Positions 45,166-54,067 of a DNA stretch of 64,000 nucleotides are shown here, in pieces. Source of the stretch: Cloacibacillus evryensis DSM 19522 (lineage in GTDB: Bacteria; Synergistota; Synergistia; Synergistales; Synergistaceae). A model generated the notes under the pieces. It made no database searches, was not told the DNA's origin, and saw only the letters and a program-made list of their open reading frames with translations. The stretch covers positions 2,595,283 to 2,659,282 of the forward strand of contig NZ_KK073872.1 of the NCBI RefSeq assembly GCF_000585335.1, in the 5' to 3' direction. The first letter of the stretch is position 1. The number at the start of each line of letters is the position of its first letter. The translations under genes and the position numbers were made by a program.

Positions 45166-46287
45166 TCATTTATAGACTATCGGCATCCTCCTGCCAAGCT
45201 GACAGAGAACTTCGATAGAGACGCTGCCGCAGCTCTCGGCGAATTCCTCCGCGGAAATGTATTCGCCCTCCTGTCTGCCGATTATCACAACCTCGTCGTT
45301 TTCGCGCGGATCGTCCAAGTCAGTAATGTCTATCATGAATTGATCCATGCAGACCTTACCGACGATAGGGCAGCGCCTGCCGTGCAGCAGCACCGCCCCC
45401 TTGTTTCCGAGGCTGCGGCGCACGCCGTCCACGTAGCCCATGGGTACCACGCCTATCAATGACTCCCGCTTTGTCTCAAAAGTCCCGTCGTAACCGATCT
45501 TCGTCCCGCTCGGTACTCTCTTTACGGAGGCAAGTTTCGCCTTTATTTCCATCGCGGGATATACCTCAACTCCCGGCAATCCCATAAACTCGGGGCCGGC
45601 ATAGAGGCCGTAGACCGCCATTCCCGGGCGCACCATGTCAAGCTGCATCTCCGGGTAGAGGATCGCAGCGGCGCTGTTGCTGATGTGTTTTAGCGGGATC
45701 TTTATCCCCGCTGCCTCAAGCTCGTCGGTAAAACTCGTGAACTTAGCAAACTGACCGCGGCAATAGCTGTCGTCGCGGACGCTGGAAGCAGTCGCAAAAT
45801 GCGAGAATATCCCTTCGATCCTGATGTTGGGCATCGCCGCTATGCGCGCTATCTCTTCCATCGCCTCCGGTCCGGGGACAAAGCCAAGGCGAGCCATGCC
45901 GGTGTCTATTTTGATGTGAACCGACGCGATCTTGCCGGCTTTAGCCGCGCCCTCGTTCAGCACGCGTGCCTGCTCAGCCGAGAAGATCGCCGGCATCAGG
46001 TCGTATTCCAGCACCAAAGGATAGTCCTCGTCAAAGGAACGTCCAAGTATGAGTATCGGCTCCCTGAAGCCCGCATCGCGAAGTTCTATGCCCTCCTGCG
46101 GGATAGCCACCGCAAAATAACTTGCCCCCTCCGCCTCGAGGACCCGCGCCACGGGAATGACTCCATGACCGTAACCGTTGGCCTTTACGACCCCCATCAA
46201 TTTAGTCGGAGGTGTCGTGCGCCCCATGAGGTATCTCACATTTTTCCGGATCTGGTCCAGGCTGACCTCCGCCCACGCTGCGCGCAT
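45166..46287 (-). CDS. alr: alanine racemase
   Basis: A 373-residue PLP enzyme started at the ATG at 46287, which follows the larA-like stop by 1 bp. The PLP lysine is K35 in VVKANGYGHG, and the catalytic tyrosine is in GTKIGYDGTF near residue 262. It interconverts L- and D-alanine. Its tight coupling with a LarA-like racemase behind an AraC regulator suggests a catabolic rather than a cell-wall role. Confidence 0.92.
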   Translation of the reverse strand: MRAAWAEVSLDQIRKNVRYLMGRTTPPTKLMGVVKANGYGHGVIPVARVLEAEGASYFAVAIPQEGIELRDAGFREPILILGRSFDEDYPLVLEYDLMPAIFSAEQARVLNEGAAKAGKIASVHIKIDTGMARLGFVPGPEAMEEIARIAAMPNIRIEGIFSHFATASSVRDDSYCRGQFAKFTSFTDELEAAGIKIPLKHISNSAAAILYPEMQLDMVRPGMAVYGLYAGPEFMGLPGVEVYPAMEIKAKLASVKRVPSGTKIGYDGTFETKRESLIGVVPMGYVDGVRRSLGNKGAVLLHGRRCPIVGKVCMDQFMIDITDLDDPRENDEVVIIGRQEGEYISAEEFAESCGSVSIEVLCQLGRRMPIVYK

Positions 46288-46288
46288 A

Positions 46289-47530
46289 TTACGACACCGG
46301 ATCAACAAGCGTCAGTCTTTCATGAGAGGCCACATGATCGAGCAGCGCGTCGGAGACCTCTATTATTCCAAGTTCCAGCGTGTTTTTGATTTTCACGATT
46401 TTCAGCCTGTCCCTGTCGGCTCCCCTGGCCAATTGAATGGCGAAGCGCAGCGCCTCTTCTTCCGATTCGGCGGTGATCGGGATCTTCGAGCCTTCCGGCG
46501 ATTTGACGGCCAGCGCGTTGGCGTACATCAGGGGAAGATCCAGCTTATTCCGAACCTTACGTGTTATCACGTCAAAAATGCCCACGCCGACGGCGTTGCC
46601 GTGAGATTCATCAGTGACGTCAAAGAGGACCATGCGCTTGATGTTCGGCACCGGCAGGACGAATTTTTTGAGCAGGAAGCTTTTGCCGAGAATGTTGGGG
46701 TCAAAACCGGAGCCGGAGATGTTTTTGCCGATCTCTTCGACTATCAGGACGTCTATGTCGGGAATCATCAGCGTAGGCATATTGCCTTTCGCGATTTTTA
46801 CCAGCTCTTTTTCCCGTTCGACGATCCTTTCGGCTGGGATAGCCTCGATCATCGCGGTTTCGTCATAGGCGTTTTCAAGTATCGCCACGCCGAATCCGAC
46901 GTGGGCGCGTCCCATGATCATCTGCGCGGCCTCGATCAGAATATCGGCGAAATTGTCAAAATCCGCCTCGTGCACCGAGGTGCAGCCGACTTGGTTGCCA
47001 AGTCCGATAACCAGCATCTTGCAGATGCCGCTCTGTATCTCCCCGACGAAATCAGTGTGCAATTTTACCCTGTTGATGGGAACGACCAGATCAGCGCCCA
47101 GCGCGACGGAGTCAAAGTATACGTTGATACCGCCGGACGTTTTTCCTATGTGGGTCACATCCACCGAGGTGACCACCTCGACCCCCATATTCTTTTCCGT
47201 GATCCCGTACGCGGCGAGAACTTCCCGCTGTCCCTCCGGCGTACCTCCGCCATGGCTGCCCATGGCGGAGACGATGAACGGTTCGCCGCCAAGTTTTTTG
47301 ATTTGTACGATTACCTCTTTCACGATCTTTTCAAGGTTCTTGATGCCCCGGCTGCCTACCGCCACGGCGACCTTCGCGCCGGGCTTGATTTTCCCGGCAA
47401 TTTCTTTTTTCGTAATCTCTTGTTCTATTTGCGCCTTGATATCGTCAAGCCTCGGCCTGGCAAAACTCTGCCGGACTTTGTGCATTGCCGGAAGAGGGTA
47501 ATTCAGTTGTTCTTCAAGTAATATCGGCAT
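46289..47530 (-). CDS. LarA-like nickel-pincer racemase family protein (DUF2088)
   Basis: A 413-residue protein started at the ATG at 47530 behind AGGAGGATG; the frame continues upstream to 47680 without a site. Typical segments are SAMGSHGGGTPEGQREVL, VVPINRVKLHTDF and GICKMLVIGLGNQVG. LarA uses a nickel-pincer nucleotide to racemise lactate, and relatives act on other 2-hydroxy acids. The maturation genes larBCE are not in the window. It is coupled to alr, so it may racemise the hydroxy-acid counterpart of a neighbouring substrate. Confidence 0.8.
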   Translation of the reverse strand: MPILLEEQLNYPLPAMHKVRQSFARPRLDDIKAQIEQEITKKEIAGKIKPGAKVAVAVGSRGIKNLEKIVKEVIVQIKKLGGEPFIVSAMGSHGGGTPEGQREVLAAYGITEKNMGVEVVTSVDVTHIGKTSGGINVYFDSVALGADLVVPINRVKLHTDFVGEIQSGICKMLVIGLGNQVGCTSVHEADFDNFADILIEAAQMIMGRAHVGFGVAILENAYDETAMIEAIPAERIVEREKELVKIAKGNMPTLMIPDIDVLIVEEIGKNISGSGFDPNILGKSFLLKKFVLPVPNIKRMVLFDVTDESHGNAVGVGIFDVITRKVRNKLDLPLMYANALAVKSPEGSKIPITAESEEEALRFAIQLARGADRDRLKIVKIKNTLELGIIEVSDALLDHVASHERLTLVDPVS

Positions 47531-47719
47531 TTTTTCATCCTCCTCATAAAATAAATATGCAGTAATTCCGTCTAAAGCGGCGCAAAGCATCACAGAAAAA
47601 GGGTTGGCCGAAAAAGTTCGCGCCAATCCCTTATCGTTTAATTTCGAGCCGCTCGGCCATCCGGCATAAACCTGATACAAACTTAGGGTGAATGAGGACC
47701 AGGATGTCGAATATATGCG

Positions 47720-48571
47720 TTATGATTTTGCCGTACGCCAGCTGAACTCCGTCGAGGAAGTCAGGAGTTTTGAATATCGTTTAGGTGATATTCCCTCTAT
47801 TTTGGTAAAGGTGCTGATAAAGTAGCTTATGCTTTTGAAGCCCACCATCTCGCCCACAATGTTCACGCTGTAGCCTTCCCGCAGAAGTCCCTTGGCCTTG
47901 AACACCCTCACGTAGGTGATGTATGTTCTTAACGTGATGCCCGTCACGCTTTTAAAGGTGCGTCACAGATGCGACTTGCTGATAAAGAACATATCGGCGA
48001 GGCTGTCCAGAGAAAGATCCTCGGCATAGTGCTCCTGGATATACTGGATGACCGGAGTTATCCTGTCCGGAGATTTCTCGCTGCGCTGAAGCCGGCTCGT
48101 CTTCATGGTAGGCTCATACAGCGAGTTAATATAAATGAGTATTTCGGACAGGCAGATCTTGCTGTAAACTTCCCTGCCGTAAGCGGAGCACTCCGGGTCA
48201 AGGTAGTACGCGAGTCTTTTGATCTGTTTCAGCAAGCCTTCCAACTCGTCTTCGCCGAGCTGGCAGCGGTGGTTGAAATTCCGGTGGTCTCGAAAACAGG
48301 CGGCAAGGTCAAAATTTGCGGTGGAGACTCCCTTTACCTCCTCCGGATCGAAGTGGATCAGGCAGAACTGGTAGGGTACTTCGTTGTCTTTGCCCACGCT
48401 GCGGTGAAAATCCGTATTATTTATGACAAACAGAGAACCGCGCCGAATGGGGTATACCTCGTTGTTAATGTACATTTCACCATCTCCGGAGAGCGTCAGC
48501 AGGATTTCCTGCTCTTCATGAAAATGCAGGTTAAGCTTACTCCACTCCTGAGTGCGAAAAAGAACAAACAT
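47720..48571 (-). CDS. AraC family regulator with in-frame UGA (putative selenocysteine or nonsense mutation)
   Basis: A single frame of 283 codons from the ATG at 48571 is interrupted only by UGA at codon 203 (47963-47965). Residues 1-130 form a cupin-like sensing domain (HFHEEQEILLTLSGDGEM, FVINNTDFHRSV). The C-terminal part is an AraC helix-turn-helix pair: the UGA falls in SKSHL-U-RTFKSVTG, where family members often have Cys or Ser, and the rest (GEMVGFKSISYFISTFTKIEGISPKRY) is intact. An SECIS-like stem-loop follows. Without readthrough the protein would lose its DNA-binding domain. It heads the larA-alr genes. Confidence 0.7.
47931..47950 (-). promoter_or_regulatory. SECIS-like stem-loop after the AraC UGA codon
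   Basis: The minus-strand arms AGCGTGA and TCACGTT (one G-U pair) enclose the 6-nt loop CGGGCA. The loop begins 19 nt after UGA and has G in its second position, both within what bacterial SECIS elements show. Confidence 0.4.
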
Positions 48572-49038
48572 CGAGACACCCCCCTTTCTGTATTAACAAT
48601 TCGCTCTGCGGCAATACGACTACGGCGGCGCGTATTTTTAAGCTGCAAATATTTTATACTTTAATCATAAAAATTGATAGCGTACAATATCAATTTCATT
48701 ATATTTGCAGCTCCTCATTGCTCGCCGTCCCGGGTATGGGCGGAAGGAAAGGGGGCATCCCTGTATATTTTTGTTCCTCCGCCGCCTGCGCCGTGGGGAG
48801 ACGAAGCTGACGGGAACGCCAGCAAGGCGGCAAAACAAAAAGTCCCGCTGGAAAGGGGCGCCCCCGTCGTTGTTTGAAATTTTTCCGGGTACTGTTCGGA
48901 GATCGCCGGAAGTGAAGGCTGAAGCGCTGACTGGTTTAACGCGATGATATTTCCATTGCTTGCCGGCTATTATTTTTTCAAGGTGCGGGAAACACATGCA
49001 GTCATCAACGATAAGCTCAGAACAGCGACGACCGTCCC
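48572..49038. other. 467-bp intergenic region
   Basis: It holds the araC-type promoter and ribosome site (AAGGGGGG) on the left and the 3' region of the small TRAP-associated gene on the right. No small gene, strong terminator or riboswitch was recognised. Confidence 0.45.
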
Positions 49039-49266
49039 CTATTCGAGGCCGACGTCGATCCTCGCCTCCTCGGCGCTGATAGAACCTGCCTTTGCCATAT
49101 TCTTATCACGGAAATAGACCACGCCGAATACGGCGGAATATGAGGCCAGCAGCCAGAGGACGATAAACAGGCCGGGGCGCAAATTCAGTAAACGTGATTC
49201 CCTCATAATCACCGCGAAAATCGCAAAAGCAACCAAGAATGACCACCTAATATATTTTCTTTTCAT
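49039..49266 (-). CDS. small two-helix membrane protein of the TRAP operon
   Basis: A 75-residue protein with two hydrophobic segments (about residues 8-22 and 31-51) and an acidic tail. It starts 10 bp behind the fused TRAP permease, so it is co-transcribed with it. No family was recognised. Because the permease already contains the DctQ-like part, this may be an extra accessory helix pair. Confidence 0.6.
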   Translation of the reverse strand: MKRKYIRWSFLVAFAIFAVIMRESRLLNLRPGLFIVLWLLASYSAVFGVVYFRDKNMAKAGSISAEEARIDVGLE

Positions 49267-49276
49267 AGCTTATCAA

Positions 49277-51235
49277 TTACACCTCCTGTTTTTGGCCCTG
49301 TCCAAAACTAAGATCTTCTTTTTTGGCAGCGAGATAATTGAGCGTCAGGATGATCACGCCCCCCGCCAGCCCCGCAAAGGTCAGATCCCAGCGCGGGCTT
49401 AAGGAGATCAAGGAGCAGACCGCCAACATGGCGCGGAAAAGGATATTGATCTTCGTAAAAGCATATCCTTCGACAACAGCCGCGAAGCAAACTACCGCTA
49501 TCAGGCATCCGACACTGTTAATGACAATATCGGAGACGGTGCCGATCATGATCAGCCCGGGGTTATATACGAAGGTCGCAAAGACCAGAAGCCCCGGAAG
49601 GCCGATGACGAATCCTCTGGCCGCGGTTTTCATCGGGCCGGCCTTGGCTATGCCAGCCGCGGTGAAAGAGGCGATCGCCACAGGCGGAATAATATTTGAG
49701 AGCACGCCCCAGAAGAGCGCGTACATGTGAGCCGCCAGGGCGGGAACGCCCATCTGCATAATGGGAGGGATGACTGTTACGACCATGATTATATACACCG
49801 CGGTAGTGGTCAGTCCCATGCCCAATATAACGGCCAGGACCGCAGCCAGAAGCATGGCCAGCCACAGATGCCCGCCGGAAATGCTCACGATCTGCGTTCC
49901 CAATTTCAGTCCTACGCCGGATAACGTCGAAGAGCTGACGATGATCCCCGCCGCGGCGCAGGCCATGGCGGTCACGACCGTCGCCTTGCCCGCCGCCTCG
50001 CAGACGGAGATGATATTTTCGGCGCCGGGACGGCTGGATTTTTTCAGGAAGCTGACTATGAACAGGCCGACTATCGACCAGAAACAGGCCGTAGTGGCCG
50101 TGTAGCCTGAAACAAGAAAATAGACGAGGAGGCCGATCGGGAGCAGCAGATGCGCGCCATTCTTCAAGACATCTTTCACCACCGGCATCTCCTCTTTGCT
50201 CAAAGGAGGAATCTTCGCCTTTCTGGCGTGGAAGTCCACGGCGGCGAAAAGGGCAAAATAGTAGCACAGCGCGGGAATGGCGGCAGCCAGCGCCACCGTC
50301 GCGTAGGAAAGGCCCAGGTAAGCGGCGACGACGAAGGCGGTCGCTCCCATAATGGGAGGCGTGAACATACCGCCGGTGGAAGCGCAGGCTTCAACGCCGC
50401 CGGCGTATGTGCTCTCATAACCGACCCTTTTCATCAGAGGAATCGTAAATGTGCCGGTGGTGGTGACGTTGGCGCAGGAACTGCCCGAGAGCATGCCGAA
50501 GAAGGCGCTGCCGACCACCGCCGCTTTGGCGGGACCGCCGACTTTTGAGCCAAAGGCTCCCAGGGCCAGATCGGTAAAGGTACGCCCGGTGCCGGTCTCT
50601 TCCATGAAAGCTCCGAATATCAGGAATAGGACGACGAAAGAGGCGATCGTGCCGAGGGGCATGCCAAAAATACCGCCCTCCTGCATGAACATATCGAGAA
50701 CAAGCGACTTAAGTGTAGTGCTCGGCCCATAAAAGATCCAGAACATTTTTTCGCTGTAGAGCGCCTGGAAGGTAAAGAAAACGGCGATAAGCACCATCGG
50801 CACTCCCAGAGCGCGCCGCGTGCCCTCCAGGACCAGAAGCCAGAGGATGACCCCCATGCAGATGTCGGCCGTGTTGGGAGAGGTCACCTGCCGCAATTCA
50901 AAGGCTTCAATGTCCCAGAGATAGTAAACTTCCAGCGCGACGGACAGGATGATGCACGCGATGTCGATCACAGTCCAAATATTTGGCTTATCGCTCCACG
51001 ACTTTCTGTTGAGCGGAAAGAGCGTAAAACATAGCAGCAGCACGCCGGTCAGATGCAGGGACCTGTAAAAATGCGCCTCCGGGTGGCCGAACATCCCAGT
51101 ATAAAGGTGAAAGGTGACAAAAGCAAAAGACAGGCCGACGATGAGAAAAGCCAGCAGCTCTCTTGCCCCAAACCTACGGGCGTTGAACAGGCATCCCCAT
51201 GCGGTCGTTGAGTTAGATTCTTCTGTGTGAGCCAT
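49277..51235 (-). CDS. TRAP transporter fused permease (4TM+12TM), third type
   Basis: A 652-residue fused DctQ-DctM permease of the TAXI-associated type, with SGSSCANVTTTGTFTIPLM and GMGLTTTAVYIIMV segments. It is clearly diverged from the two permeases at 649-7514. The matching TAXI binding protein is encoded about 280 bp upstream on the same strand. The transporter lies between the second Grd component B and the AraC-LarA-Alr group, so it probably imports the compound they use. Confidence 0.94.
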   Translation of the reverse strand: MAHTEESNSTTAWGCLFNARRFGARELLAFLIVGLSFAFVTFHLYTGMFGHPEAHFYRSLHLTGVLLLCFTLFPLNRKSWSDKPNIWTVIDIACIILSVALEVYYLWDIEAFELRQVTSPNTADICMGVILWLLVLEGTRRALGVPMVLIAVFFTFQALYSEKMFWIFYGPSTTLKSLVLDMFMQEGGIFGMPLGTIASFVVLFLIFGAFMEETGTGRTFTDLALGAFGSKVGGPAKAAVVGSAFFGMLSGSSCANVTTTGTFTIPLMKRVGYESTYAGGVEACASTGGMFTPPIMGATAFVVAAYLGLSYATVALAAAIPALCYYFALFAAVDFHARKAKIPPLSKEEMPVVKDVLKNGAHLLLPIGLLVYFLVSGYTATTACFWSIVGLFIVSFLKKSSRPGAENIISVCEAAGKATVVTAMACAAAGIIVSSSTLSGVGLKLGTQIVSISGGHLWLAMLLAAVLAVILGMGLTTTAVYIIMVVTVIPPIMQMGVPALAAHMYALFWGVLSNIIPPVAIASFTAAGIAKAGPMKTAARGFVIGLPGLLVFATFVYNPGLIMIGTVSDIVINSVGCLIAVVCFAAVVEGYAFTKINILFRAMLAVCSLISLSPRWDLTFAGLAGGVIILTLNYLAAKKEDLSFGQGQKQEV

Positions 51236-51518
51236 TATTTCAATTTCTCCTTTTCCTTACATCCTTGTCGGCTTAACTTTCGTATATCATCGGGCCTCAT
51301 GTCCTGAAAACCGTAAACGACGCATGGGAGCGGACGCAAAGGCGCCAGGCATAATCATGGCCGCGTAAAAGCCTTTTATTTACCGGTGATTTATCTCGCG
51401 TGATACGAAAAACATATCCGGCGAGCGGCAGTCAAGCCTTGATAAAAATTCAAACGCGGGAAACAGCCCCGGCAAAAGAGAGCTGTTTCCCACTTGGAAA
51501 AAGTGCCCTCGTATATTT

Positions 51519-52541
51519 TTATTTAACTTTTATGCCCTTCTCTTTAAGATACTTCAACGCGCCGGGGTGAAGAGGGATATTGGCTACCTTGGGAAGGTCC
51601 TGCGGATTACAGATCTTCGGCCAGCCTCTCGCCTCCGTGGCTTTAAAGGAATCTTTATGGTATCCGGATTCATAAATGGTCTTGGTGACGATATAGACGA
51701 AATCTTCCGGAAGGTCGGCGTTGCAGACTATGGTCGTGGGAATGGCGATGGTCTTCACGGGGTAATTCTGACGGTCATATGTGTTAGGCTGCATTGTGGC
51801 TTTTACATAACCGGTCATCGAGGGGTCGGCCAGCACTTTATCGGCGTGGGCGTCGTCTATGCTGAGGAATTTTACGCCGGGCTGCACGATAAGGTTGACG
51901 ATGCTCGGCATAAGGCCGCCGTAGGTGCCGATGAAGTCCATATGTCCGTCCTGCATCATCGTGGAGGCGTCGTCCCATCCGAGGGCCATGACCTCTCCGC
52001 CCGCGGCTTTGATATCGTTAAACGACATGCCATAGGCCTTAAAGAGCGCCTCGATCATCATCCTGTCGGTTGACGCGAGCTTGCCGCCGTTGACCTTCTT
52101 GTTTTTCAGCTGGCTGATGTTTTTGATATCGGATTTTTCCGGGACGATCAGCTGCGCGAGCATCAGTTCCTGGGTTCCGACCACGCGCAGATTTGTCAGC
52201 GGCTTTTCATAGGGAGCCATTCCCTTATAGGCCAGGTACTGGTTCTGCGCGGTGGTCAGCGTAAGCACCATTTCTTTGCCTTCGTGCACGGCGGAGACGT
52301 TGAAAGCGCCGCCGGTCGACTGAACTGAGCAGGGGGCATTTATGCCGGCTTTTTTCAAAGCGGCTTCCAGCTTTGACGCCAGAACGGCAGAAGCGGGATA
52401 CCAGATACCTCCGGGGAACCCTGTGCCGATTTTAACGAATTTAGGATAAACCGGTGCCGCCGCTGCACTGCTGCAGCAAGATAAAACAAGGCTAAGACAA
52501 AAAACGAATGCGGCTACTATACTAATTTTCGAACGGGACAT
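51519..52541 (-). CDS. TAXI family TRAP solute-binding protein
   Basis: A 340-residue periplasmic protein with a signal peptide (about 1-28, with a Cys pair CC that could allow lipid attachment) and the family start FVKIGTGFPGGIWYPASAVLA. The domain is complete. It works with the fused permease downstream. The ligand is not predictable from sequence; the nearby reductase genes suggest an amine or N-methylated amino acid, which is inference. Confidence 0.92.
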   Translation of the reverse strand: MSRSKISIVAAFVFCLSLVLSCCSSAAAAPVYPKFVKIGTGFPGGIWYPASAVLASKLEAALKKAGINAPCSVQSTGGAFNVSAVHEGKEMVLTLTTAQNQYLAYKGMAPYEKPLTNLRVVGTQELMLAQLIVPEKSDIKNISQLKNKKVNGGKLASTDRMMIEALFKAYGMSFNDIKAAGGEVMALGWDDASTMMQDGHMDFIGTYGGLMPSIVNLIVQPGVKFLSIDDAHADKVLADPSMTGYVKATMQPNTYDRQNYPVKTIAIPTTIVCNADLPEDFVYIVTKTIYESGYHKDSFKATEARGWPKICNPQDLPKVANIPLHPGALKYLKEKGIKVK

Positions 52542-52701
52542 AAATTTCTACCTCCTCTAGATTCTTCATAAACAATGCTCTCCAAATTTCATGTTGCCTG
52601 CCTATTTTGCTATGATATATCTTTCTAAAGCCCCCTTTCTCCAAGACCCCATTTTATCCATTGCAATAGAAAATTGTGTGATACTTTTCCCCCAAACCAG
52701 C

Positions 52702-52731
52702 AAAAGCGGGCCTCGCCGCAAGGCAAGGCCC
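52702..52731 (-). terminator. terminator of the second grdE-grdB operon
   Basis: A 10-bp hairpin (GGGCCTTGCC/GGCGAGGCCC on the minus strand, with one G-U pair) is followed by CTTTT, just behind the grdB stop. Confidence 0.65.
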
Positions 52732-52738
52732 ATCTTAC

Positions 52739-54037
52739 TTAGAAAAATGTCTGCTCGGTCACATCCGTGGAGATAGCTTTAAGGGCGCGCTCGACGAGGT
52801 TTTTCTGCATTGCCTTCTGCTCTTCAGGCGTAAGCAGAGGGTCGCTGAAGGGAGACACAAGTCCGTAACCGGGGACTATGCGGTTCGCTCCAGTAACTTT
52901 GGAGACGGAAACAAGGTTGGTAACATGCACGATCGGGAAGCCGGCTCTGTCTATTTCTTTTACCATCGTTGCACCGCAACGAGTGCAGCTTCCTCAGGTG
53001 CTGACGAGGACAACGGCGTCGACCGCTTCCTTTTTGAGCGCCTCGGCGACCTCTTTGCCCATCCTGCGGGCGTCTTTGAGGGTGGCCAGGTTGCCGGTGG
53101 TCGAGTAGAAGGTGTTGCAGAACTTGCCGATCACCCCGTCTTTCTCAAATTCCCTGAATGAAGACAGCGGGAACAGAACTTCGGGATTGGCGTTGACGAA
53201 ATCTGTGTTGATGCCGCAATGTACGCTGTAGAAGTCGCCCTTCACAAGAACATCCTTGCCGGTGACATCGTATGTCGCCCAGATGGAGCAGGTGCCTCCG
53301 GGAATACGGTCTGGGTTGCCGAGGGGAACAAGTCCGCCTGTGCTGACAAAGGCGACCTTGGCTTTGCTGAGATCGCCGACGGCTTTGGAGGGAACGACAT
53401 TGTCGCGCGGCTCGATCTTAAGCTCGGTGACGTAGGGCTGGCCGGCGAGCTTCGTGAGAAGCATGTCGACGGCGCGGTCGCCCGCGGTCTTCTCCGCGAA
53501 TACCTCTTTTCTGATTCCGTGCGAGAAGTAACCTTCGGCGTCTGCCCAGAGGATCTCTTCGCCGGCGGCGAGTTTGTTGGCGAGAGCCGCGATCGCGGTC
53601 GAGTCGTGGCGCATCTTGGCGGCGCTGCGGCTGCCTTTCATAATGTAGAAGGGGTCTTCTCTGAAGAGCGCGACTCCGGGATTCTCTTCATTCATGCTTG
53701 TGACGGCGGTCACGCCGTATGTTTCATGGGCGAATTTGCACATCTCGCCGCAGCTCACGCCGTAACGGCCGGAGCTGAACGCGGGGCCGGCGAGAACGAG
53801 GTCGAATTCTTTGCCTTCCAGGAATCCGGCGATCCGCTTGAGAGATTCTTCTTTATGGCTGGACATGGCATTGTCGCCGCAGATCACGGTGTGCGTGATT
53901 TCCACACCTTTCAGCATCGCCTGCACGCCCTGCGCGGGGCCGACGGCTCCTTCTTTAATGATGGGCTCAAAGTCGGCGTCGCTTTCGCCGCCCACGCCGC
54001 CAAAGAACTGGTTGATGTAATATATCGCTTTTTTCAT
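52739..54037 (-). CDS. Grd component B selenoprotein subunit (GrdB/GrdF/GrdH type), second copy
   Basis: A 432-residue selenoprotein read through UGA at codon 348 (52994-52996). The motif is U-x2-C-x2-C (U-GSC-TRC). It starts with ATG at 54037 behind AGGAGG, 31 bp after its grdE-like partner. The subunit of component B activates an amine substrate and transfers the carboxymethyl group to selenoprotein A. It differs widely from the glycine-specific copy at 55877-57184, and its operon has no glycine riboswitch. A sarcosine, betaine or other specificity is likely. Confidence 0.92.
52967..52981 (-). promoter_or_regulatory. SECIS apical stem-loop of the second grdB
   Basis: CGTTGC-GGT-GCAACG lies 13-27 nt after the UGA codon. 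It is identical in sequence and distance to the element in the other grdB. Confidence 0.8.
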
Positions 54038-54067
54038 GTGGCTATCCTCCTTCTGAATATATTTGGA

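Noticed and set aside
48665-48997. Small gene in the gap between araC and the TRAP-associated peptide
   Set aside because: Frames exist on both strands but have no ribosome site, membrane pattern or motif.
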